Source: Stenotrophomonas africana
Lineage (GTDB): Bacteria > Pseudomonadota > Gammaproteobacteria > Xanthomonadales > Xanthomonadaceae
DNA: 64,000 bases
Direction: 5' to 3'
Assembly (NCBI RefSeq): GCF_013004645.1
Contig: NZ_JABEME010000003.1
Location: forward strand, 62,001 to 126,000
Numbering within the stretch: the stretch's first letter is position 1; the number at the start of each line of letters is the position of its first letter. Under the pieces are notes generated by a model. The model had not been told where the DNA came from. It did not search any database and was given only the letters and a program-made list of their open reading frames with translations. Both the position numbers and the translations under genes were made by a program. Positions 57,402-64,000 of the stretch are shown piece after piece.

Positions 57402-57851
57402 TCACGCCGCGACGGCATAGGGTTCCACCAATCTGGCCAGGACATCCATCGCCGTCTCGGTTGGCGCACCGTCACCGCTGTGCTGGGCGAACCCAGACCA
57501 GTCCGCGCGGGCAAGAATTTTCAACTGCTCGGGTTGCGTCGGCAGCCAACGCATCGGCCAGAACGGGAGTCGCCGGTTGCCCACCCTGCCCCGCTGCAAC
57601 TCGATGAGCCCTGCGTGGCTGGAAGCACCTACCACTCGTGAGTACGCCACGCTCAAACCGTCCTCGGGCCCCTCCATGTACTGCAGGAACCGGGCGCCAT
57701 CGAACAGCAGAACTCCGGTAACGCCGGCGTTTCGGTTGAAGCGGGCGGCATCATCGACCAGATCGTCCAGCTTCCCGCTGCGCAGGCCCAACGGGTCACC
57801 CGCAACGGCTGGGCCCGCTTCGCTGACGTATGCGACTGCCCTGATCGGCAT
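57402..57851 (-). CDS. BLUF-domain blue-light receptor 1
   Basis: A 149-residue FAD-binding photoreceptor. Key residues are at canonical spacing: Y8 (RAVAYVSEA), N39 (RFNRNAGVTG) and Q57 (FLQYMEG). The rest of the fold (GVLLFDGARFLQYMEGPED; AYSRVVGASSHAGLIELQRG) is intact. A longer loop between residues 10 and 30 explains the numbering. The last 50 residues (RLPFWPMRWLPTQPEQLKILARADWSGF) form a short output tail, without an effector domain, so it probably acts through a partner. Start MPIRAV at 57851. Confidence 0.9.
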   Translation of the reverse strand: MPIRAVAYVSEAGPAVAGDPLGLRSGKLDDLVDDAARFNRNAGVTGVLLFDGARFLQYMEGPEDGLSVAYSRVVGASSHAGLIELQRGRVGNRRLPFWPMRWLPTQPEQLKILARADWSGFAQHSGDGAPTETAMDVLARLVEPYAVAA

Positions 57852-57989
57852 TGGCTGCTCCTGTAGCGAATCCCCCCAGATTCCGTAGCGCAAGCATAGA
57901 CCAACCACACCGAGGAAGCGTTCCAGCCCCGTGCATTTTGTGAATCAGTTGGGTTCTGTCTGACAGACGGTAGGTAGCGCGGGCGGGGA

Positions 57990-60539
57990 CTACCGGTCCG
58001 CCTGCGCCCATCTGGCGAGATTCTGCTTCACTTTCGCGATGCCAGCCCAAGGGTCGTTGCGGCGCCGTTTGAGCTTTGCGGGTACGTCCTTGATCGTGAA
58101 CGCGTCTGCGCGCTTGAGTTTCGCCAGATCGTCCCAGGCGATCGGCAGCGCGGCCGGTGCCCCCGGCCTCGCCCGCAGCGAGTAGGACGCCACCGCCGTC
58201 GCACCGCGCCCGTCGCGCAGATAGTCTACGAAGATTCGCCTGTTGCGGAGGCTCTTGGTGGCGGTTGCCAGGAACCGCTGCGGTTCGGACTGTGCCAACG
58301 CATCGGCGAAACCCTTTGCAAAGCGCTTGGTCAGGTCCCAATCGCACCCCGGGTTGAGCGGCACGACCACGTGCAGGCCCTTACCGCCGGACACACGCAG
58401 GAACGATTCCAGCTCCAGCTGCGCCAGCAGTTTACGGATGTCGGTTGCCGCTTTCTTGACCTCGGCAAAGGGTATGTCTGGTCCTGGATCCAGATCGAAC
58501 ACCACCCGGTCGGCCTGGTCGGGCGCTTCGGCGTGGCTGCCCCAGGGATGGAATTCCAACGCGTTGAACTGCACCAGTTCAAGCAGACTGGCTGCGTCCC
58601 GCACCACCAGATAATGGGCGTTGATGCCGCTTTCCTCCTTCAGCTTTACCGAATCGACCAGCTCCAGCCCGGCGGTATGATGCTTCTGGAAGAAGCACGG
58701 TTTTGCGGTGCCACCGGGGCATCGGATGACCGATAGCGGGCGATCAATTACCTCGGGCAGCAGCTGCTCCATCACTGCCGTGTAGTAATCCCACACGTCC
58801 TGCTTGGTGAACCCATCGCCGGGAAACAGAACCTTGCCCGGAGAGGACAGCACGGGTGGCGCGCGGCCCGCTGCCGGCGTCTTTTTCGCCCTGCGCCCGG
58901 GTCGCGAGGGTGCATGCGTGCCACCCGCAGCCGGGACGTTTCCAGCGCGATCGGAATCTGCGAGATCGGCGATGTCCTTGTCCGCCCGCACCGCCTTCAG
59001 CGACGCCTGGCGCAACAGTTGCTGCCCACCGATTCCGCGGTAGAAGACCTCCACCACGAAACGCGGTTCGAACCAGGTCGCGGCGCGCAGATCGGTGTCC
59101 TGCGTGGGCACGTACGCGGTCGGCTTGCGGCCGCCGCCGCCCTTGATGCGCTTGCTGATGTCGCCAATCAGTTCATCCGAGAACCCAGACCCGACGCGAC
59201 CAGCGTAGAGCCAGCCATGCGTTGCGTCTGGCCGGGCCAGCAGCAGCGAACCAAAGCCGGTGCGGCTGCCTTTGGGTGCGGTGTAGCCCACCACGGCGAA
59301 CTCGTCGCTGGCCAGCTGCTTCGTCTTGCGCCAGTCCCCGCTGCGGCCGCTGTGGTAGCTGCGATCGGCGCGCTTGGAAATGATGCCCTCGAAGTGTTGC
59401 TCACCGGCCAGACGATAGGCCTCGTTGCCATCCCCCTGTACATGCGAACTGAACGCCAGTGGGCTGCCCTGCCCTTCAAGCAGGGACTGCAGCAACGCCT
59501 TGCGTTCCAGCAACGGCGCACCGGCGACGTCCACGCCATCAAGATGCAGCAGATCGAACAGTGCGTACGTCAGCACGCCTTGCCTCTCGCCGGAGAGCGT
59601 GGCCTGCAGGAGATTGAAGTCCTCCTTGGTGCCGGCGCCGGCGATCAGTTCGCCGTCCAGTGCTGCCGAGGTCAGACCCAGTGCCGCGATCGCGTCACGT
59701 ATTTCAGGGAGCTTGTCAGTCCATTCGAGTGCATTCCGCGACCATAGCTGCACGTTGCCCTCAGCCACCGTGGCAAGGATGCGGTACCCATCCCATTTGA
59801 TCTCATGCACCCACTGCCCACCCTGGGGCGGCGCTTCGCCCAGCTTGGCCAACTGCGGCTCGAACGGCCCGGACGGCGCTGCGGCCTCTCTCGCCTTGCT
59901 GAGCGCCAGTGCCCTCTTCGCCCAGTTCTTTCGTCGGGTGCGCCTGGTGGGTACCGCCGTGAGTTTCTTCTTCGCGGTCTTTCCGGCCCCGGCACGCTTC
60001 AGGTCCTCCGGAGGTGCTACGGCGACATCTGCCAGCAGGTCGTCTGCCTCGATGTCGCTGGCAAATTCATCGTCGTCCTTGAACAGCAGCCACTGTGGCT
60101 GGCGCGCTGGCTTGCGGGATCGAACCAGATGCCATCCACCCTTGAGCTTGGTGCCGAACAGCTCGAAGCGCAGATGACCCTTGGCGAGCTGGGCTTCCGG
60201 GTCGCCCTGCGTGGCCCACACGCCGCGGTCGAACTGGGCAACATGCCCGCCGCCATACTGGCCTTTCGGAATCTCGCCTTCGAAGGTCGCGTAGTCGACA
60301 GGATGGTCCTCCACCTCCACCGCCATGCGTTTGACCTTCGGGTCGTAACTGGGACCCTTGGGCACGGCCCAGCTCTTCAGCGCATCGCCGACCTGCAGTC
60401 GGAAGTCATAGTGCCTGCGGCTGGCATGATGCAGCTGCACCACGAAAATGGCGCGCTGACCTTTAGGCAGCGCCCTGCCCGGCTCGGGTTCCTTCGTCTG
60501 GTCAAAACGACGCTTGCGGCGATACTCGACCAGGGACAT
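57990..60539 (-). CDS. ligD: multifunctional ATP-dependent DNA ligase D
   Basis: An 849-residue three-domain end-joining enzyme. Phosphoesterase: FVVQLHHASRRHYDFRLQ, then GQYGGGHVAQFDRG (about 40-160). Ligase: nucleotidyl lysine in WVHEIKWDGYRIL (about 248), GIISKRADRSYHSGRSGDWRKTK. Polymerase/primase: FFQKHHTAGL, VFDLDPGPDIPF, RVSGGKGLHVVVPL. Order PE-LIG-POL is that of Pseudomonas LigD. Ku is expected as partner but is not in this window. Start MSLVEYRRKR at 60539; 13 bases after the DUF3606 gene stop. Confidence 0.95.
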   Translation of the reverse strand: MSLVEYRRKRRFDQTKEPEPGRALPKGQRAIFVVQLHHASRRHYDFRLQVGDALKSWAVPKGPSYDPKVKRMAVEVEDHPVDYATFEGEIPKGQYGGGHVAQFDRGVWATQGDPEAQLAKGHLRFELFGTKLKGGWHLVRSRKPARQPQWLLFKDDDEFASDIEADDLLADVAVAPPEDLKRAGAGKTAKKKLTAVPTRRTRRKNWAKRALALSKAREAAAPSGPFEPQLAKLGEAPPQGGQWVHEIKWDGYRILATVAEGNVQLWSRNALEWTDKLPEIRDAIAALGLTSAALDGELIAGAGTKEDFNLLQATLSGERQGVLTYALFDLLHLDGVDVAGAPLLERKALLQSLLEGQGSPLAFSSHVQGDGNEAYRLAGEQHFEGIISKRADRSYHSGRSGDWRKTKQLASDEFAVVGYTAPKGSRTGFGSLLLARPDATHGWLYAGRVGSGFSDELIGDISKRIKGGGGRKPTAYVPTQDTDLRAATWFEPRFVVEVFYRGIGGQQLLRQASLKAVRADKDIADLADSDRAGNVPAAGGTHAPSRPGRRAKKTPAAGRAPPVLSSPGKVLFPGDGFTKQDVWDYYTAVMEQLLPEVIDRPLSVIRCPGGTAKPCFFQKHHTAGLELVDSVKLKEESGINAHYLVVRDAASLLELVQFNALEFHPWGSHAEAPDQADRVVFDLDPGPDIPFAEVKKAATDIRKLLAQLELESFLRVSGGKGLHVVVPLNPGCDWDLTKRFAKGFADALAQSEPQRFLATATKSLRNRRIFVDYLRDGRGATAVASYSLRARPGAPAALPIAWDDLAKLKRADAFTIKDVPAKLKRRRNDPWAGIAKVKQNLARWAQADR

Positions 60540-60552
60540 GGCCAGCTCCGCG

Positions 60553-60729
60553 CTATTTGCCCAGATGCTTGCGGACAGCAACGGCCGTGCACCCGACCGC
60601 CGCGACGGCCGCGCGAAGTTCTTCGGCGGACACGCCCAGCGTCGTGGTCCAGTACCGCAGCTCGTACTCTTCGTTGACGTTGATGCGATCCCGATCCGGG
60701 CTGCCGGTGTTCTTCTTGTCGTCGCTCAT
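60553..60729 (-). CDS. DUF3606 small protein
   Basis: A 58-residue protein: MSDDKKNTGSPDRDRINVNE, then EYELRYWTTTLGVSAEELRAAVAAVGCTAVAVRKHL. This is the DUF3606 pattern (RINxxxxYEvryWtkkfGvs...LxxAVxxVGxxa). Function unknown; often near stress and DNA-repair genes. GGAGACTCCC precedes the chosen ATG. Probably co-transcribed with ligD. Confidence 0.85.
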   Translation of the reverse strand: MSDDKKNTGSPDRDRINVNEEYELRYWTTTLGVSAEELRAAVAAVGCTAVAVRKHLGK

Positions 60730-60979
60730 GGGAGTCTCCATGTGTGATCGGGCGTGAGGTGACCGTACCGGCCGGTCCATGGGCGCCAAGCGATGCCGCT
60801 GTGAAGCCATGGCGAAGGCCTGGCAACATCGGGAAGCGGCTACACGGCGACAGACACCGCCTCGTGAAGGCAGCGCGCAGGGTTCGGGTTGACGTTCACA
60901 TGCGTCCTTCACCTCGCCCCTGCCTGATTGCAACCGGACGAGACCTACTCTGGCCACTCCACTCACAGCGGAGCCCAGC

Positions 60980-61477
60980 ATGGCTATCAAAACAGCGGAA
61001 GACCTGTTCATCCATGAACTCTCGGATATCTACAGCGCCGAAAAGCAGCTGACCAAGGCCCTCCCGCGCCTGGCCCGTGCGGCCGAGAACCCTGACCTTG
61101 CCACCGCGTTTGAAACGCACCTGGAAGAAACCCAGGGCCAGATCGAGCGCATCGACCAGGTGGTGGAGGCTCTTGGCATCCGGCTGAAGCGCATCAAGTG
61201 CGCGGCGATGGAAGGCCTGGTGGAGGAAGGCAAGGAGGTGATCGACAGCATCGACAAGGGGCCGGTGCGTGATGCTGCCTTGATCGGTGGCGCGCAGAAG
61301 GTCGAGCATTACGAAATTGCCTCCTATGGAACCATCGCCGCGCTGGCCAAGCAGCTGGGCTACAAGGATGCCCTGCCGTTGCTGCTGGAGACGCTGGAGG
61401 AAGAAAAGGCGACCGACGAGAAACTGACCCTGCTGGCCAAGGGCGGCGGCAATGCGAAGGCCGCGCAGGCCGCCTGA
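60980..61477 (+). CDS. DUF892 ferritin-like protein (YciE/YciF type)
   Basis: A 165-residue four-helix protein. It starts TAEDLFIHELSDIYSAEKQLTKALPRLARAAE, with the acidic metal-site residues expected in helix 1, then FETHLEETQGQIERIDQVVEALG and DAALIGGAQKVEHYEIASYGTIAALAKQLGY, the DUF892 core. Members are stress-induced and may bind iron or store it. It has its own promoter in the 250-base divergent gap with the DUF3606 gene. Confidence 0.9.
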   Translation: MAIKTAEDLFIHELSDIYSAEKQLTKALPRLARAAENPDLATAFETHLEETQGQIERIDQVVEALGIRLKRIKCAAMEGLVEEGKEVIDSIDKGPVRDAALIGGAQKVEHYEIASYGTIAALAKQLGYKDALPLLLETLEEEKATDEKLTLLAKGGGNAKAAQAA

Positions 61478-61515
61478 GCCGAATTGCACACACCCGGCCG
61501 CCACGGAAGGCGGTG

Positions 61516-62250
61516 TCAGGGTTGGTACAGCACCTGGTCGTTCGGGCAGAAGAACGTGCGCCGCCGGGTCGTACCCATGTACAGCTTGTTGATCGGCCCG
61601 CCACACAGCGGGCACACTTTGCGCGTGTGCACCTGCCAGTGCTTCTTCAACTCGAAGCGTCGTTTCCACTCCAGGAAGTCGAAGCTGTAGGCACGGGCCT
61701 GGGTGATCAGGGCGGTGAGCTTGCGGGGCGGAAGGTCGCCCAGTTGCGTGGCCGGATGCACGCCGATCCGGAACAGCACTTCATTCTTGATGATATTGCC
61801 AACGCCGGCGAAGAGGGTCTGGTCCAGAAGCGCGTCACAGACCAGGGTGTCCGGCAGCGCTTTAAGCTTGCAGCGGGCCAGCTTCGCATCCCAGGCATCG
61901 TTCATCACGTCCACCCGCCAGTCGTAGACGTCGTCCAACGGCTCGTCGATCAACCGCACCGCACACGCATAGAAGTTCAACTCTCCGTTGTCGAATGCCA
62001 GCGACACCCGGGCAGGGGCCGGCTTCCGTTCGTCGATGCGCCAGCTGCCGAACATCATCAGATGGATGCGCAGCGTGTGGTGACTGAACTCCAGCAGAAA
62101 GTGCTTGCCCCAGCTGCGGACCGCCTTGACCCTGCGGCCCTGCAGTGGCGACAGGTCCATGCGGCTGTTGCCGGAGACGCCGCGTACGACGTGACCCTTG
62201 AAGTGGCTCGCGGCTTCGCGCAGCAGGACAATGGACGGGCCCTCAGGCAT
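61516..62250 (-). CDS. nei: Fpg/Nei-family DNA glycosylase (endonuclease VIII-like)
   Basis: A 244-residue base-excision repair enzyme. MPEGPSIVLLREAA supplies the catalytic Pro2 and Glu3; LMMFGSWRI holds the conserved MFGS stretch; DALLDQTLFAGVGNIIKNEVLFRIGVHP is the helix-two-turn-helix; the C-terminal zinc finger is CPLCGGP...FFCPNDQ. It removes oxidised pyrimidines with AP-lyase activity. It overlaps the DUF72 gene upstream by eight bases. Confidence 0.9.
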   Translation of the reverse strand: MPEGPSIVLLREAASHFKGHVVRGVSGNSRMDLSPLQGRRVKAVRSWGKHFLLEFSHHTLRIHLMMFGSWRIDERKPAPARVSLAFDNGELNFYACAVRLIDEPLDDVYDWRVDVMNDAWDAKLARCKLKALPDTLVCDALLDQTLFAGVGNIIKNEVLFRIGVHPATQLGDLPPRKLTALITQARAYSFDFLEWKRRFELKKHWQVHTRKVCPLCGGPINKLYMGTTRRRTFFCPNDQVLYQP

Positions 62251-63010
62251 GCGCGTTCTCCTGCAGCAGTGCCTGCAGATGCAGCGCGTTGCTGGTCGCG
62301 TGGCCCAGCGAGGTGTTGTCCAGTACGCACCAGGCACGGCGTTGCGCGGCGGCTTCATGCTGCAGGTGCTGGGCCAGCCCCGCCAGCGTCTGCCCGCTGT
62401 AGGCGCTGCGATAGATCTGAGGCTGCCCGTGCCAGCGCCAGTAGCTCCACGTGCGGTCACCGCCCGGAAGCGCGGCGGCGGGTACCCGGGCCGGGTCAGC
62501 GGCGACCCGTGCGATACCGTGGTCACTCAGCAGGGCATCAACGTCCGCAGTGAACCACGAGGGATGGCGCGGTTCGCAGGCGACATCAAGCGGGGTGCGC
62601 GCGCGCAGGCCGTGCAGGAATTCCGCCACGGTGGCCGGATCGTACGCAAGACTGGGCGGCAGCTGAAGCAGTAGCGGGCCCACCCTGTCACCCAGGGCCA
62701 TCACGCCACCGAGGAACTGATCCAGCGGTTGCATCGCATCGCGCAGCCGGCGCTCATGGCTGATCGCACGCGGGAGTTTCACTGCGAAGCGGAAGTCCTC
62801 AGGCACGCTGGCCGCCCACCGGGCGTAGGTACCCGCCTGGTGGGGGCGGTAGAACGAGGAATTGATCTCAACCATGTGCAGCCGAGTGGCATAGCGTTGC
62901 AGCACGCTGTCACCTGCGCCGAATGTCGCCTGCGCTGCCCGTGACAGCGACCAGCCTGCGCAGCCGACGCGCACCTGGCCCGGCGTGCCCTGGGAGTCGG
63001 CTGCGTTCAC
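62243..63010 (-). CDS. DUF72 (YecE-like) TIM-barrel protein
   Basis: A 255-residue protein: VRVGCAGWSL near the start, MVEINSSFYRPHQAGTYARWAASVPEDFRFAVKLPRAISHERRL, then LLLQLPPSLAYDP and TWSYWRWHGQPQIYRSAYS match DUF72. The fold is TIM-barrel-like; the substrate is unknown. Start at ATG 63010, overlapping the end of the second BLUF gene by four bases. Together BLUF2-DUF72-Nei form a tight operon. Confidence 0.85.
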   Translation of the reverse strand: MNAADSQGTPGQVRVGCAGWSLSRAAQATFGAGDSVLQRYATRLHMVEINSSFYRPHQAGTYARWAASVPEDFRFAVKLPRAISHERRLRDAMQPLDQFLGGVMALGDRVGPLLLQLPPSLAYDPATVAEFLHGLRARTPLDVACEPRHPSWFTADVDALLSDHGIARVAADPARVPAAALPGGDRTWSYWRWHGQPQIYRSAYSGQTLAGLAQHLQHEAAAQRRAWCVLDNTSLGHATSNALHLQALLQENAHA

Positions 63011-63474
63011 CGTGCCACCGGTCCGTCCTGTTCCAGCAACCGGCCCTCGCCGGGGCCTGGAGGCGACTGCGCCGCCGATTGCAGTCGATCAAGCGCGCTG
63101 GTGCCAGAGGCAAGTGCGGAGGCGCTGCGCACGAAGCCGGTCCAGTCGGAGATCGCGATCTTTCCCAGCGCGAGCTCATCCACCCGCACGCTGTGCATGC
63201 GCCAGTGCGGGAACTGCCGCCGCCCCACCCTGCCCCGGTTGAGTTCGACCAGGCCGCTGTGGCTGCCCGCCGCCAGAATGCGGGTGTACGCCGCGCTGAC
63301 GCCGGCCTCTGGACCTTCGATGTATTGCAGGAAGCGAGTGCCGTCGAACAGGAGCACGCCGGTCACATCAACGGACGCGTTGAACAGCATCGCGTCCGCA
63401 ACAAGCTGCTGCAGCCGTTCCGCAGGCAGGTTTCGGGTGGCTTCACTTACATATGCAATGGCACGAAGAGGCAT
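63007..63474 (-). CDS. BLUF-domain blue-light receptor 2
   Basis: A 155-residue paralog of the receptor at 57402. Y8 (LRAIAYVSEA), N32 (LFNASVDVTG) and Q50 (FLQYIEG) coincide with the numbering known for short cyanobacterial BLUF proteins. The middle (GVLLFDGTRFLQYIEGPEAGVSAAYTRILAAGSHSGLVELNRGRVGRR) is nearly the same as in BLUF1; the C-terminal tail differs and is proline/glycine-rich. First gene of an operon with DUF72 and the Nei-type glycosylase, suggesting light-linked DNA repair. Confidence 0.9.
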   Translation of the reverse strand: MPLRAIAYVSEATRNLPAERLQQLVADAMLFNASVDVTGVLLFDGTRFLQYIEGPEAGVSAAYTRILAAGSHSGLVELNRGRVGRRQFPHWRMHSVRVDELALGKIAISDWTGFVRSASALASGTSALDRLQSAAQSPPGPGEGRLLEQDGPVAR

Positions 63475-63702
63475 GACAGCACCGGGTTGTTGCAGATGGC
63501 TCTACCTTAGCGACGCGGATCAAACGCGCGGTGACACCGGCGTGGAGGCGGCGTTGAACCTGGACGTGCCCCCGCCGCGCTGCGTTGACACCCGGCTCCA
63601 GCACCAGGGTCGGTATGCCGCGTCGCTCGCTGGTGGATTTGCTTTCGTGGAGAACGCATGAGGAAGCACGTGCCTGCGCATGACACCACGTTGGCGGGGG
63701 TG

Positions 63703-63722
63703 CCACCGCCGTCTAGCGGTGG
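63703..63722. repeat. short inverted repeat in the BLUF2-KGG gap
   Basis: CCACCGC (63703-63709) and GCGGTGG (63716-63722), six-base spacer, 56 bases upstream of the KGG gene. No T-run. The rest of the 303-base gap (63475-63777) shows nothing recognisable. Confidence 0.35.
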
Positions 63723-63777
63723 ATCTGGAAGATGGTCGCTGCCGCCAGTCGGGCGGCTCAACCCAGGGAGACTTTCC

Positions 63778-64000
63778 ATGGCCAACCAGAACCAGAACCA
63801 GGGCAACAGCAACCGCGGTTTCGCTTCGATGGACGAGGACAAGCAGCGCGAGATCGCCGCCAAGGGTGGACGTGCCGCGCACGAGTCAGGCAACGCCCAT
63901 GAATTCAGCTCGGAAGAAGCACGCGAAGCCGGCCGCAAGGGCGGCGAAGCGGTGAGCCAGGATCGCCAGCACATGGCGGACATCGGCCGCGAAGGCGGCC
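63778..64000 (+). CDS. KGG-repeat stress protein, partial
   Basis: The window ends after 74 codons. The product shows the stress-induced acidophilic repeat (KGG) motif twice or more: REIAAKGGRAAHESG and REAGRKGGEAVSQDR, with a third starting at ADIGREGG. The start (MANQNQNQGNSNRGFASMDEDK) is very polar. Relatives are induced by general stress and thought to be disordered protectants. GGGAGACTTTCC precedes the ATG. Confidence 0.85.
   Translation, partial: MANQNQNQGNSNRGFASMDEDKQREIAAKGGRAAHESGNAHEFSSEEAREAGRKGGEAVSQDRQHMADIGREGG

Overview
The window looks like chromosome of a member of the Stenotrophomonas maltophilia complex (Xanthomonadaceae). The basis is high GC, several short GTAG-type palindromic repeats of the kind known from S. 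maltophilia, a canonical dif site carrying a filamentous phage, and gene products that read like xanthomonad orthologs. No rRNA, tRNA or CRISPR array was recognised. The organism call is inference; no database search was possible.

Positions 1-11000 hold the end of an iron/heme-type ABC ATPase gene, a secreted protein, a candidate small RNA, a second-type elongation factor G, a SapC-family gene meeting head-on a BvgS-like hybrid kinase with its NarL-type regulator, a truncated acetyltransferase, and a pair of FtsX/MacB-type permeases without an ATPase. Positions 11056-21229 form a lipid/stress locus: a minus-strand run (desaturase, FAD oxidoreductase, DUF1365, cyclopropane synthase, DUF2878, DUF1295, second synthase-like methyltransferase, lipocalin) faces an ECF sigma factor and a ChrR-type zinc anti-sigma factor. 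Three transcription units here share one promoter architecture, GCATCCA-N15-CGTA, so the locus reads as one autoregulated regulon related to the singlet-oxygen RpoE-ChrR system. Positions 21232-27958 add a light-sensing block: heme oxygenase, bacteriophytochrome, response regulator, hybrid kinase and TspO.

Positions 32149-43984 are accessory. A canonical 28-bp dif site at 32149-32176 is followed by a complete filamentous prophage of about 7.6 kb, ending at a partial dif site at 39741-39757. The attachment site lies inside a phage HTH regulator gene: its 3' end is at the left end of the prophage and its 5' part at the right end. Immediately right of the second site, DNA related to the prophage left end begins again, indicating an older, decayed relative. 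Both elements carry a cargo slot between the same hairpin repeat and the same 14-bp palindrome, with different unknown genes inside.

Positions 44060-64000 return to high-GC chromosome: a TPR membrane protein, small unknowns, a TetR regulator with a secreted alpha/beta hydrolase, a coupled pair encoding a small secreted protein and a chymotrypsin-fold protease, a class II UvrA, a Rieske-FAD oxidoreductase, and a stress/DNA-repair cluster (LigD, Nei-type glycosylase, DUF72, DUF892 ferritin-like, KGG protein) in which two BLUF blue-light receptors are embedded. Light and oxidative stress is the recurring theme outside the phage region.
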